Position numbers and translations under genes: made by a program. Under the pieces are notes generated by a model, which did not search any database, was not told where the DNA came from, and saw only the letters and a list, made by a program, of their open reading frames with translations. Of a stretch of 64,000 nt of DNA, positions 7,783-16,868 are shown piece by piece. The DNA lies in assembly GCF_000376945.1 (NCBI RefSeq), contig NZ_AQXU01000023.1, positions 124,001-188,000 of the forward strand, read 5' to 3'. This stretch comes from Leeia oryzae DSM 17879 (GTDB taxonomy: Bacteria; Pseudomonadota; Gammaproteobacteria; Burkholderiales; Leeiaceae). The stretch's first letter is position 1; every line of letters begins with the position of its first letter.

Positions 7783-9729
7783 ATGGCCGACGCACTGTTA
7801 TCCCTGAACGGCATCACCCGACGCTTTTGGGCGGGAGATGAGCCGGTTGCCGTGCTTAAGTCGGTCAGCCTGGAGATCATGCCGGGTGAAATGGTCGCCA
7901 TTATGGGGGCTTCCGGCTCTGGCAAGTCGACTTTGATGAATATTCTGGGTTGTCTGGATCAGCCTTCCGAAGGGGATTACCGGGTTGCCGGACGCAATAC
8001 CCGTGACATGACGCCGGATGAACTGGCCGCTTTGCGACGCGAACATTTTGGCTTTATTTTCCAGCGTTATCACCTGCTTGGGGACTTGAGTGCAGTCGGC
8101 AATGTGGAGATACCTGCCATCTATGCCGGTAGTGCACGACAGGCAAGGCAGCAACGAGCAACCTCGCTGCTGACCCGCTTGGGGCTGGCATCAAAGCTTG
8201 CAAGCCGCCCGGGGCAGCTCTCTGGCGGGCAGCAGCAGCGCGTCAGCATTGCCCGGGCGTTGATGAACGGGGGCGAGGTCATTCTGGCCGACGAGCCGAC
8301 GGGGGCGCTGGATTCGCAAAGCGGCAAAGAGGTGATGGATATCCTCAAACAGCTACATCAGGATGGCCATACCATCATTCTGGTGACTCATGATATGCAA
8401 GTGGCCGCCCATGCACAGCGGGTGATCGAATTGAGTGACGGGGTCGTGATCAGCGACAGACAGACCGACCCGCAAGCAGCAGGTCTTCCAGTGGTTAGGG
8501 CAAATCAGGTACGGGCTGGATTCTTTAATCTGTTTGATCGCCTTGGCGAGGCGTTACGGATGTCGGTAAAAGCCATGCTGGCTCACCGCTTGCGGACGTT
8601 TCTGACCATGCTGGGCATCATCATCGGGATTGCCTCTGTGGTGTCTGTTGTCGCACTGGGAGAGGGCTCCCGGCTAAAGATCATGAAAGACATCAGTGCC
8701 ATGGGTACCAACACGATTGATGTGTTCCCCGGTGCGGACTTTGGCGATGAACGTTCTGGCAAGGTGCAAACACTGGTGCCTGCGGATGCCATGGCGCTGG
8801 CGGATCAGCCGTTTGTCGACAGTGTTACCCCCAGTGTTTCCACCTCGCTGACTGCACGTTACCGGGATATTTCTGTGAGCACGTCAGTCAACGGCGTTGG
8901 CGCGGCTTATTTCAGGGTGAGGGGGCTGGTATTTGCACAGGGTAATGCTTTTGAACTGCAGGATGAAAAGAGCCTGGCCCAGACGGCAGTCATTGATGAC
9001 AACACATACAAAAAGCTGTTTGGCGGCACGGGCGATGTACTGGGGCAGACGATCCTATTGAGGGATGTACCTGTCCGGATTGTTGGCGTCACACAGAAGA
9101 AAGACAGCGGTTTTGGCAATAACAGCAATCTGAACATCTGGCTGCCCTATACCACGGTGATGGGACGGATGCTGGGAACATCCTACCTGAGAAGCATGAC
9201 TGTACGCGTCAAGGATGATATTTCTACCAAGGCGGCAGAGGACGGCATCGTCAAGCTGCTGACGCTGCGCCATGGTCGCAAGGATTTCTTTGTCTTTAAT
9301 ACGGATTCTGTGCGCCAGACCATTGAAACAACAACCCAAACCATGACCTTGCTGGTCTCCATGATTGCAGTGATTTCTCTGGTAGTAGGTGGCATCGGTG
9401 TCATGAACATCATGCTGGTATCGGTGACTGAGCGCACCCGGGAAATCGGGGTGAGGATGGCTATCGGCGCCCGGCAAAGCGATATTCTGCAGCAGTTTTT
9501 GATCGAGGCGGTGCTGGTCTGCCTGATGGGTGGGGTCTTGGGTGTGCTGTTGGCGTTGTCTGTCGGGATGGTGTTTGATCAGCTGGCAACCGGGTTCAGC
9601 ATGGTGTACTCCACAACCTCCATGGTATCCGCCTTTGTGTGTTCCACCCTGATCGGGGTGATTTTCGGATTTTTGCCGGCCAGGAATGCAGCCCAGTTAA
9701 ATCCGGTAGATGCACTGGCAAGAGAATAA
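7783..9729 (+). CDS. macB: MacB-type ABC exporter, ATPase-permease fusion
   Basis: 649 aa, matching E. coli MacB (648). Nucleotide-binding domain first: Walker [10 protein letters not shown], signature [12 protein letters not shown], Walker [14 protein letters not shown]-loop VTHD. This is followed by the four-segment MacB permease with a large periplasmic domain after the first segment ([20 protein letters not shown]) and the C-terminal [16 protein letters not shown] coupling motif. The family uses ATP to drive substrates from the periplasm through an outer membrane channel (macrolides, peptides, enterotoxin, protoporphyrin in other bacteria). The ATG at 7783 is one base after the macA stop; the upstream in-frame ATG at 7753 lies inside macA. 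The substrate in this organism is not evident. Confidence 0.93.
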   Translation: MADALLSLNGITRRFWAGDEPVAVLKSVSLEIMPGEMVAIMGASGSGKSTLMNILGCLDQPSEGDYRVAGRNTRDMTPDELAALRREHFGFIFQRYHLLGDLSAVGNVEIPAIYAGSARQARQQRATSLLTRLGLASKLASRPGQLSGGQQQRVSIARALMNGGEVILADEPTGALDSQSGKEVMDILKQLHQDGHTIILVTHDMQVAAHAQRVIELSDGVVISDRQTDPQAAGLPVVRANQVRAGFFNLFDRLGEALRMSVKAMLAHRLRTFLTMLGIIIGIASVVSVVALGEGSRLKIMKDISAMGTNTIDVFPGADFGDERSGKVQTLVPADAMALADQPFVDSVTPSVSTSLTARYRDISVSTSVNGVGAAYFRVRGLVFAQGNAFELQDEKSLAQTAVIDDNTYKKLFGGTGDVLGQTILLRDVPVRIVGVTQKKDSGFGNNSNLNIWLPYTTVMGRMLGTSYLRSMTVRVKDDISTKAAEDGIVKLLTLRHGRKDFFVFNTDSVRQTIETTTQTMTLLVSMIAVISLVVGGIGVMNIMLVSVTERTREIGVRMAIGARQSDILQQFLIEAVLVCLMGGVLGVLLALSVGMVFDQLATGFSMVYSTTSMVSAFVCSTLIGVIFGFLPARNAAQLNPVDALARE

Positions 9730-9730
9730 A

Positions 9731-11116
9731 ATGAAATATTATAAAAAACAGTTAATTACCGTTGTTTTATCAAGTGTTTTGTTAGGTGGGTGCACAAGTA
9801 CGGGTAGCCAACCGGATACCGCTGTGAATGCAAAAATCCCTGCTCAATGGCAAAACCGTGTCGCCGGGGATGCAGCCAACTACTCCTCTCAGAATGACTG
9901 GTGGCGAATATATCAGGATGAAGCGTTGAACCGGCTGATATCTGATGTGCTGGCTAAAAACAATGACCTGGCTGTTGCAGGGCTTAAATTGAAAAAGGCC
10001 CGTTTGCAGGCCGGTTTGGCTGCGGATGATGAGTTGCCATCTCTGGCAGCGAATATCAACACCAGCACCAGCCGTACGCTGGATAGCAATGCAAGCGCAA
10101 GTCATTCCGTCAGTACATCGGTCAGTGCAAGTTATGAGGTGGATCTTTGGGGGAGATTGTCGCATGCGACATCCGCGGCCGATTGGGAAAGCCAGGCCAC
10201 GGCATCCGACCTTGCCAGCACGGCTTTGTCGTTGACTGGAACCACCGCCAAGCTGTACTGGAAGACCGCTTACCTGACCCAGCGTATAGCACTACAGCAA
10301 GATACGGTTAACCGATACGAAAAGCTGGCTTCCATTGCCAAGGCGCGGCATGCGGCAGGGGCAACCAATGCCGTGGATGCGGCATCAGCCCTGCAATCCC
10401 TGATGCAAGCCAAGGCGACGCTGCTATCTCTGCAGCAGCAACAGTCAGAAACCCGTAACGCGATTGCCATTTTACTGGATGCGCCGCCTGAAGCACTGAA
10501 CTACCCCTTTGCCGATACGTTGCCAGCATCAGCGTTACCGGACATTCCTGCCGGTATTCCGGCCCGTACCATCTCCCGCCGTCCTGATCTGGTGGCGGCG
10601 GAGCAACGACTGAAAAGCAGCCTGGCCACGGTTGAGGCAACACGTACCAGCTACTACCCGAAACTCACCCTGACGGGAAGCTTGGGCACCAGCAGTAATG
10701 CCCTGAAAGACCTGCTGCAAAACCCGGTTGCCACACTGGGGGCGGGCCTGGTACTGCCGTTTCTGCAATGGGACGAGATGAAAAAGAACGTGGCCATTAG
10801 CGAAACCGACTATGCCATGGCTGTCAGCAATTACCGACAAGCCATTTATACGGCATTGGCCGATGTTGAAAATGCACTGTCTGCCAATCAGCAATATGCG
10901 ACAGAGGCATCGTTGCTGACGCAGTCGTATCAGTCTGCCAAACGTGTTTCGACCATTGATGAAGCCAGATACAAAGCTGGACAGAATGATCTGAAGACCT
11001 GGCTTGATGCATTAAACGCGCAGCAGAATGCAGAAGCCTCGCTACTGGAGAACCGCCTGAACCGCTTGAACAGTCAGGTAACTCTCTGGCTAAGCCTGGG
11101 AGGTGCTGGTGCGTGA
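9731..11116 (+). CDS. NodT-family outer membrane factor lipoprotein of the MacAB exporter
   Basis: 461 aa, beginning one base after the macB stop. It has a lipoprotein signal peptide with lipobox LGGC (lipidated Cys around residue 21) and two outer-membrane-efflux repeats with the long alternating coiled coils of the TolC/OprM class. SYEVDLWGRL and ISRRPDLVAAEQRLKSS are hallmark motifs of the NodT/OprM lipoprotein branch. It is expected to trimerise as the exit duct for MacA-MacB. The first codons are unusually AT-rich for the locus, which may aid translation initiation. A hairpin with a T run follows, so the tripartite operon appears to end here. Confidence 0.92.
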   Translation: MKYYKKQLITVVLSSVLLGGCTSTGSQPDTAVNAKIPAQWQNRVAGDAANYSSQNDWWRIYQDEALNRLISDVLAKNNDLAVAGLKLKKARLQAGLAADDELPSLAANINTSTSRTLDSNASASHSVSTSVSASYEVDLWGRLSHATSAADWESQATASDLASTALSLTGTTAKLYWKTAYLTQRIALQQDTVNRYEKLASIAKARHAAGATNAVDAASALQSLMQAKATLLSLQQQQSETRNAIAILLDAPPEALNYPFADTLPASALPDIPAGIPARTISRRPDLVAAEQRLKSSLATVEATRTSYYPKLTLTGSLGTSSNALKDLLQNPVATLGAGLVLPFLQWDEMKKNVAISETDYAMAVSNYRQAIYTALADVENALSANQQYATEASLLTQSYQSAKRVSTIDEARYKAGQNDLKTWLDALNAQQNAEASLLENRLNRLNSQVTLWLSLGGAGA

Positions 11117-11124
11117 AAATATGG

Positions 11125-11157
11125 CGGCAATTTTTGCCGGCAAGGTTTTTGTATTTT
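11125..11157 (+). terminator. Terminator after the MacAB-OMF operon
   Basis: CGGCAA (11125-11130) and TTGCCG (11134-11139) form a short perfect stem followed by CAAGGTTTTTGTATTTTT. The stem is short, so termination may be partial. Confidence 0.5.
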
Positions 11158-11472
11158 TATAAATTTATTAAAAAACAAATAATTACATATTAAATATAAA
11201 GTTATTTGTAACGATTATTTTTGCCGCCAGGCGCTTTGAGTGGGCAAATTTAACCCAGTAGACAGCATGATCCGCCCCAAAGAGATATGTGCTTAACATC
11301 TCTTAACAGGCTTTTACACGGAGCATCAGAAAAACCCGGCGGTGCAGGCCGATATATTGCTAGAGACAGCGTGGAGCGGGTGCAGGCACCGGCTCAGTCA
11401 TTTTCAAGACAAACGGGATATGTATCGCTGTCTCGATAGGTGTCAGGTAAATCTGATGAAAAGGAGTGAATC
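11158..11472 (+). promoter_or_regulatory. AT-rich intergenic region with phased CTTAAC operator before the EF-hand gene
   Basis: No coding sequence is seen. CTTAAC occurs at 11292 and 11302, and CTTTTAC at 11311, so repeats recur about every 10 bases. Both elements also occur in the operator before macA. A TATATT at 11353-11358 could be a -10 element. No good -35 precedes it, as expected for a promoter that needs a bound activator. The ribosome site AAGGAG lies just before the ATG at 11473. Confidence 0.5.
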
Positions 11473-12204
11473 ATGGTGAGTAGTATTAGCAGTAGCGGCT
11501 GGTCGAGGCCAGATCCATCGCAAATGGTCAGCAAGGTCTTCTCGAAGCTGGATACCAGTAACAAAGGGTATCTGGACAAGTCTGACCTTGAAAGCGCGTT
11601 CAGTAACATCTTGTCTTCTACCGGCAGTTCGTCCAGCACGTCGTCGTCCAGCACCTCTGGCACGGCCAGTGCGGATGACCTGTTCAGTCAGCTGGATAGT
11701 GACAGTGATGGCAAGGTCACCGAAAGCGAGATGACCGACGGCTTGAAAAATCTGGCCAGCACACTGGATAGCACATTCAACAATATGCGCATGCATGGTG
11801 GCATGCACGGCGGAGGCGGAATGCCCCCACCGGGCGGCCAGGGTGGTCAAGGGGAGGACCAAGGGTTTACCCAGGATCAGCTAACCACCATGGCATCCGA
11901 TACCAATACCGACAGTAAAATGTCATCCCTGTTCAGTTCGCTGGCCTCCAATTTTGATTCGGCCGATACAAACGGCGACGGCAAGGTGACGCATGATGAA
12001 GCCATGGCATTTGAGCAGCAGAATCAGTCCAGCAGTTCATCATCATCCGCTTCCACGGATACGGGCAGCACCAGCAGCGCGGCCAGTAGCAACAGCCAGC
12101 AGGCCGTGATGATGAAACTGATGCAGCTGATGCATGCGTATGGTGGTCAGGGGCAGGACAATGCGCAATCCAACCTGAGTAGCCTGATCTCGGCCCTTGC
12201 ATGA
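11473..12204 (+). CDS. Serine-rich EF-hand protein
   Basis: 243 aa with no signal peptide or membrane segment. Two canonical calcium loops are visible: DSDSDGKVTESE (75-86) and DTNGDGKVTHDE (165-176), each with acidic or oxygen ligands at positions 1, 3, 5 and 12 and glycine at 6. Two degenerate loops precede them (DTSNKGYLDKSD at 27-38 and DTNTDSK around 143), so the protein may be a duplicated pair of EF lobes. Linkers are low-complexity: serine runs at 48-66 and around 182-200, and a Gly/Met/His/Pro-rich stretch (about 105-127) that could bind metal. It is followed by a CpxRA-like pair and preceded by the MacAB operon. A calcium sensor or buffer is the natural reading; function is otherwise unknown. 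Confidence 0.85.
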   Translation: MVSSISSSGWSRPDPSQMVSKVFSKLDTSNKGYLDKSDLESAFSNILSSTGSSSSTSSSSTSGTASADDLFSQLDSDSDGKVTESEMTDGLKNLASTLDSTFNNMRMHGGMHGGGGMPPPGGQGGQGEDQGFTQDQLTTMASDTNTDSKMSSLFSSLASNFDSADTNGDGKVTHDEAMAFEQQNQSSSSSSSASTDTGSTSSAASSNSQQAVMMKLMQLMHAYGGQGQDNAQSNLSSLISALA

Positions 12205-12291
12205 TGACCACACTGAAGTATTGATATGACCTTCGGGCATGCCTTGGTTGGACGGGGCATGTCCGTTTGCCGTTAACCTGCTGGATAAACC

Positions 12292-12978
12292 ATGAATGTA
12301 TTACTGATTGATGATGATGTTGCGTTGCTTGACATGTTGCAGGACTATCTGACGCAAGAAGGCTTTACGGTCTTCAAGGCGCACAATGGACTGGATGGTT
12401 TGGCGCTGTTCCAGCAATTGAAGCCAGACATGGTAGTGCTGGATGTCATGATGCCCAAGCAGGGCGGCATCGATACCTTGCGCAAGATCCGGACTGAAAG
12501 CACCATACCCGTCATCATGCTGACAGCAAAGGATGAAGAGCTGGACCGAGTGATCGGGCTGGAGCTCGGGGCGGATGACTACGTCTCCAAGCCTTGTACG
12601 CCCAGAGAGCTGGTAGCCAGAATCCGGGCCATCCTCAGACGTGCCAGACCGGTCACGACGCCGGCCGAAATTGATGTGATCGAAGTCGGTGACCTCTCTA
12701 TCTGGCCGGGACGACGCCAAGCAGCCTGGAAGCAACAGGAAGTCCAGTTGACCAGTACAGAATTCAACCTGCTGGAAACACTGGCCCGGCACGCCGGCAA
12801 GCCTGTCAGCAAGGAAGAGCTGTCGGAAGCCGCCCTCGGACGCCCGTTAACGCGTTATGATCGCAGTATTGATGTACACCTGAGCAGTATTCGCCATAAA
12901 CTTGGGCCGCTACCCGATGGGCGCTCGTGCATCCAGACGGTGTTCCGTTTGGGGTATCAATTAATCAAGGCATCGTGA
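12292..12978 (+). CDS. CpxR-like response regulator
   Basis: 228 aa: receiver domain with Asp7-Asp9 pocket, phosphoacceptor Asp51 in VVLDVMMPKQGG, conserved Thr and Lys positions (MLTAKDEE, DDYVSKP), then a winged-helix output domain ending in TVFRLGYQL. It is very like the regulator at 5757-6437 (same receiver motifs, same LTxTEFNLL and RYDRSIDVHLSxIRHKL or equivalent output motifs), suggesting an old duplication. The stop overlaps the start of the kinase gene by one base (TGATG), so the two are translationally coupled. An 87-bp gap separates it from the EF-hand gene and may be co-transcribed. The phased repeats upstream of the EF-hand gene are a probable target. Confidence 0.92.
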   Translation: MNVLLIDDDVALLDMLQDYLTQEGFTVFKAHNGLDGLALFQQLKPDMVVLDVMMPKQGGIDTLRKIRTESTIPVIMLTAKDEELDRVIGLELGADDYVSKPCTPRELVARIRAILRRARPVTTPAEIDVIEVGDLSIWPGRRQAAWKQQEVQLTSTEFNLLETLARHAGKPVSKEELSEAALGRPLTRYDRSIDVHLSSIRHKLGPLPDGRSCIQTVFRLGYQLIKAS

Positions 12979-14351
12979 TGGGGCGCTTGTTCTGGAAGTT
13001 CTTCTTTGGTATCTGGCTTGCCCAGCTGACAGGCATGTCGGCGGTCGGCATTGCATTCTGGCTGCATGACAAGGCTCGCCAGAATGCACAGATGCATATC
13101 GATACCAGCCCGCCAGCCAGGTTCATGGTGCAGGCGACATCCTCTGTGCTCCAGCTGGCAGGCCAGCAGGCCGTTATCCAGTTGCTGGCGAGTGATCCGC
13201 ATAATCCTGTGGTGGTGCTGGACAGCAAAGGACAACTGGTTGCCGGGCAAGGTCCTTTCTCCCTGACGGCAAATGACCTGGAGAAATTTGCGGCGCACCT
13301 TGATCAACAAGCCCTGGCAAAAGTGCGGGGGCCTGCTGGCGAGATGTTCTGGGTGTTGGCAAAGCAAAGGGGACGTGGGTCTGATGTGTCTGGCGGCCCT
13401 GCTCATGTCGAGCCACCCAAAGGCATGTTTCCGTTACTGCCATTATTGTCCGGACTGGTGGCCAGCCTGTTGTTTGCAGGTATTCTGGCCTGGTATTTCT
13501 CTAAACCAATCAAAGTATTACGAACTGCTTTTGAAGCTGTTTCTGAGGGTGATCTCGGCACGCGCATTGCGCACCGCCTCAACCGAAAAGACGAACTATC
13601 CGATTTGTCCGATGCATTTGACCAGATGGCCGACCAGCTCCAGCGACTGATGGAAGGGCAGCAACGTCTCTTGCATGACGTATCGCACGAATTGCGTTCG
13701 CCGCTGGCAAGATTACAGGCTGCCATCGGGCTTGCCCGCCAGCAACCGGACAAGTTCGAGAAATGCATGTCGCGCATCGAGAGTGAAAGCGAACGCATGG
13801 ATGAGCTGATTGGCGAGCTGCTCACTCTGTCCCGTTTGGAGGCTGGTGTCGCCAACCAGCAGACCGAAGAGCATTTTTCCGTTCAGGAGCTGCTTTCCTC
13901 GGTAGTGAGTGATGCCAGTTTCGAGGCCGAGCAGCATGAACGCTCGGTATCGCTGGAGTGTGAACAGGATGCCCAGATATTTGCCAGGCCCGCACTCATG
14001 CAGCGTGCCATCGAGAATATTGTCCGCAACGCCATACGCTACACCGAACCACACTCTACCGTGTTCATTTTGCTGACCCATCGGGCGGAAGAGCACATGT
14101 GCAGCATCAAAGTGCAGGATAAAGGCCCCGGCATCCCGCTGGATGAACTGCACCTGATCTTTACGCCGTTCTATCGTGCCTCGAACGGCATTGCCAAAGA
14201 GGGTTACGGCTTAGGGTTGACCATCGCCAAGCGCGTGATAGAGGCCGCCGGCGGCAAGATTTCTGCCCGTAACCGAGCAGAAGGCGGATTGTGTGTGGAG
14301 ATGCTGTTACCGATCAGCCAATGGTCGGCGGAAGAACCGGCTTCCCGGTAA
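12978..14351 (+). CDS. CpxA-like sensor histidine kinase
   Basis: 457 aa, the same length as E. coli CpxA. Membrane segment 1 (about 5-28), a periplasmic sensor of about 125 residues, membrane segment 2 (LLPLLSGLVASLLFAGILAW), HAMP domain (KPIKVLRTAFEAVSEGDLG), H-box with phosphoacceptor in HDVSHELRSPLARLQ, N-box ENIVRNAIRYT, G1 DKGPGIP and G2 GYGLGL. It autophosphorylates and passes phosphate to the coupled regulator. The ATG at 12978 overlaps the regulator stop; a longer frame from 12927 would lie inside the regulator. Its position after an EF-hand gene and a MacAB operon suggests envelope or divalent-cation sensing, but nothing in the periplasmic domain identifies a ligand. The 3' end overlaps the opposing Lrp-type gene by 38 bases. 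Confidence 0.92.
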   Translation: MGRLFWKFFFGIWLAQLTGMSAVGIAFWLHDKARQNAQMHIDTSPPARFMVQATSSVLQLAGQQAVIQLLASDPHNPVVVLDSKGQLVAGQGPFSLTANDLEKFAAHLDQQALAKVRGPAGEMFWVLAKQRGRGSDVSGGPAHVEPPKGMFPLLPLLSGLVASLLFAGILAWYFSKPIKVLRTAFEAVSEGDLGTRIAHRLNRKDELSDLSDAFDQMADQLQRLMEGQQRLLHDVSHELRSPLARLQAAIGLARQQPDKFEKCMSRIESESERMDELIGELLTLSRLEAGVANQQTEEHFSVQELLSSVVSDASFEAEQHERSVSLECEQDAQIFARPALMQRAIENIVRNAIRYTEPHSTVFILLTHRAEEHMCSIKVQDKGPGIPLDELHLIFTPFYRASNGIAKEGYGLGLTIAKRVIEAAGGKISARNRAEGGLCVEMLLPISQWSAEEPASR

Positions 14352-14763
14352 CGTGGGTAGACAGCACAATGGCTGTCGATGTGGACCCAAACTGGTTGAG
14401 TTCTTCAATCAGCTTCTGCAGGTGAGGGATGTCAGTCGCCAGTACTTTCAGTACTGCACAATCCTCACCTGTCACCGTGTAGCAATCGACCACCTCGGGT
14501 TTATTGGTCACATAATCTTCATAGGGGCGACCCTGCTGGCTGGCCACCCGGATGACTGCGGTGATGCTGTACCCAAGCTTTACCGGGTCTACATCGGCGT
14601 GATAGCCGCGTATCACGCCATTGCTTTCAAGGCGTTTGATCCGTTCAGATACCGCAGGTTGAGACAAATGCACCTGCCGGCCAATTTCTGCGTGCGACAT
14701 GCGTGCATCCCGCTGCAAGCAGGCCAAAATCTTGTGATCGTAGTTGTCGGTTTTAAAATGCAT
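14314..14763 (-). CDS. Lrp/AsnC-family transcriptional regulator
   Basis: 149 aa: N-terminal helix-turn-helix (DHKILACLQRDARMSHAEIG, then LSQPAVSERIKRLESNGVI), followed by an RAM/ACT-like effector domain from about residue 65, with the VTGEDCAVLKV segment common in the family. These proteins assemble as octamers or hexadecamers and respond to amino acids. The gene is tail-to-tail with the kinase and shares 38 bases with it. No obvious target lies adjacent; the 440 bases between it and pgi could contain its own operator. Confidence 0.9.
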   Translation of the reverse strand: MHFKTDNYDHKILACLQRDARMSHAEIGRQVHLSQPAVSERIKRLESNGVIRGYHADVDPVKLGYSITAVIRVASQQGRPYEDYVTNKPEVVDCYTVTGEDCAVLKVLATDIPHLQKLIEELNQFGSTSTAIVLSTHVTGKPVLPPTIG

Positions 14764-15204
14764 CTCAATTTCCGTGATTACCTATTTAACCAAAAGTCTT
14801 TCAGAATTGATGTTGCTCAAATCTTGAAGATGGCCGCATGACGCTTATAGCATAGTCTTTTCATTCCGGATGTGTCCATCGCCAGAAGGTGAAGGTTTGG
14901 CAGATACTTAGTAAGGCGCCATACCAAACGCAAGACTACAAACTGACTACATTGCGTGCTTTAATTTAGTTGATAGGATGCAATTTACGCAGAGAATGAC
15001 AAATTCGATCGCAAAACATGTCCTGGTTTCTATAAAATCCAGTCTGTAACTACATGTAAACTACAAAATTGCAGGGCAATCCACTCAAATACATGTACAG
15101 TCCTGAATCAGGATTGAGTAAACTCATCAAAGAGGCGAATGCGCAGCGTCCCGCATAGGCCTGATCGTAACGGAATTCTGACCAACAAGAATGAATGCGT
15201 TTTC
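14764..15204. promoter_or_regulatory. Non-coding region between Lrp-type gene and pgi with TACATGTA palindromes
   Basis: No convincing gene. TACATGTA occurs at 15051-15058 and 15090-15097; the first lies inside nested TGTA/TACA repeats (15045-15065). A further dyad, TCCTGA-A-TCAGGA, lies at 15101-15113. These sit 90-160 bases before the pgi start and look like regulator sites for pgi. The half-site TGTA...TACA resembles targets of sugar-phosphate regulators such as HexR, but I cannot assign it. Confidence 0.4.
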
Positions 15205-16866
15205 ATGATGCAACCCACCATTTTCCACACCAGTGCCTGGCAAGCGCTAGAACGCCATCAGCGCAGCACTTCGCAATGGCACATGCGTGACCTGTTTGCG
15301 ACAGACCCGGACCGTTTCAAGCGGTTCTCGCTGGATGTCGCCGGTATTTTTCTGGATTACTCCAAAAACCGGATCAACCGCGAAACCATCGCCTTACTGA
15401 CTGATCTGGCACTGGCTGCCGGCTTGCCCAATGAAATCCACCGCATGCGCATGGGCGCCGCTATCAATGTCAGCGAAAACCGGGCGGTATTGCACATTGC
15501 GCTGCGCGAGCAGGGGGATTTTGATTATCGGGTCAATGGCAAGAGCGTCATGCCGTCGGTACGCAAAGTATTGCGGCAGATGCGCAAGTTTGTGCATGCC
15601 GTGCACAGCGGGGCATGGACCGGTTTTGACGGCCAGACCATCACCGATGTCGTCAACATCGGGATCGGCGGTTCTGACCTGGGCCCGCGGATGGCCGTGG
15701 AGGCTCTGCAGCCCTATGCCAACAAAGGCATCAAAAGCCATTTTCTCTCCAATATCGACCCCGAGCATGCGCACCAGGTCCTCTCCGAGCTCAATCCGGC
15801 CAGGACGTTGTTCATTGTAGTGTCCAAATCGTTCACCACCCTGGAAACCCAGCTCAATGCAGAAGTGGCCAAGGCCTGGTTTATTGGTCGCACCGGCCAG
15901 CCGGACCAGATTGGCCAGCATTTTGTAGCGGTCTCCACCAATACAGAAGCTGTCGAAGCGTTTGGTATCCGGCCAGAAAACATGTTCGAGTTCTGGGACT
16001 GGGTAGGTGGTCGCTACTCGGTCTGGTCGGCCGTGGGGCTGTCGCTCGCACTGGCGATTGGTATGGACGGTTTTGATGATTTTCTGGCGGGCGGTGCCGC
16101 CATGGATCAGCATTTCTTCAATGCGCCACTCGAAGCCAACATGCCGGTAATCATGGCCTTGATGGGGATCTGGTACAACACGTTTTACAAGGCACACACG
16201 CACGCTGTCATGCCGTATGTGCAAGGCTTGCAGCGTCTGCCTGCCCATTTGCAGCAGCTGGACATGGAGTCAAACGGCAAGCGGGCAGGGAAGCATGGCG
16301 AGCCCATCCTGTTTGATACCGGTCCGGTCATCTGGGGCGATGTCGGGGTGAATGTCCAGCATGCGTTTTTCCAGTTATTGCATCAGGGCACACGGCTGGT
16401 GCCATGTGATTTTATTGCCACCGTTAATCCGCATTATGAAGTCAATGAGCACCAGGCTAACTTGCTAGCCAATTGCCTGGCCCAGAGCGAAGCATTGATG
16501 CGCGGCAAGACCACGTCAGAAGCGCAGCGGGAAATGTTCAATGCCGGGCTGGATGAAGCCCGGATCGAAGCGCTGCTGCCTCACAAGGTTTTTCCGGGCA
16601 ACCAGCCGTCCAATACCATCCTGCTGCGTCAGCTAGACCCGAAAAGTCTGGGTGCGCTTCTGGCCTTGTACGAGCATAAAGTGTTTGTACAAGGGGTAAT
16701 CTGGGGGATCAACTCGTTTGACCAGTGGGGCGTGGAATACGGCAAGCAGCTGGCCAGGGATATTCTGCCACTGCTCACCGACTCTGCCGCAAATAATAAG
16801 CATCATGATGCTTCCACTTTAGGGTTAATCGCGTATTATCATCAGTATAGAGACATCAAGGACTGA
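15205..16866 (+). CDS. pgi: Glucose-6-phosphate isomerase
   Basis: Interconverts glucose-6-phosphate and fructose-6-phosphate. 553 aa from the ATG at 15205 (E. coli Pgi 549). Diagnostic segments: DVVNIGIGGSDLGPRM, the sugar-phosphate binding VSKSFTTLET, GGRYSVWSAVGLS and the C-terminal signature GVEYGKQLARDI (PROSITE P_GLUCOSE_ISOMERASE_2-like); the catalytic Glu and His lie in MESNGKR and in the KAHTHAVM/HQGT region. A start at 15139 is possible but adds residues absent from the family. The next gene begins two bases after the stop, so pgi and pncC are co-transcribed. Confidence 0.95.
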   Translation: MMQPTIFHTSAWQALERHQRSTSQWHMRDLFATDPDRFKRFSLDVAGIFLDYSKNRINRETIALLTDLALAAGLPNEIHRMRMGAAINVSENRAVLHIALREQGDFDYRVNGKSVMPSVRKVLRQMRKFVHAVHSGAWTGFDGQTITDVVNIGIGGSDLGPRMAVEALQPYANKGIKSHFLSNIDPEHAHQVLSELNPARTLFIVVSKSFTTLETQLNAEVAKAWFIGRTGQPDQIGQHFVAVSTNTEAVEAFGIRPENMFEFWDWVGGRYSVWSAVGLSLALAIGMDGFDDFLAGGAAMDQHFFNAPLEANMPVIMALMGIWYNTFYKAHTHAVMPYVQGLQRLPAHLQQLDMESNGKRAGKHGEPILFDTGPVIWGDVGVNVQHAFFQLLHQGTRLVPCDFIATVNPHYEVNEHQANLLANCLAQSEALMRGKTTSEAQREMFNAGLDEARIEALLPHKVFPGNQPSNTILLRQLDPKSLGALLALYEHKVFVQGVIWGINSFDQWGVEYGKQLARDILPLLTDSAANNKHHDASTLGLIAYYHQYRDIKD

Positions 16867-16868
16867 TC

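Noticed and set aside
15394-16248. 284-codon minus-strand frame opposite pgi
   Set aside because: Composition mirrors pgi codons in reverse; no start signal or recognisable domain.
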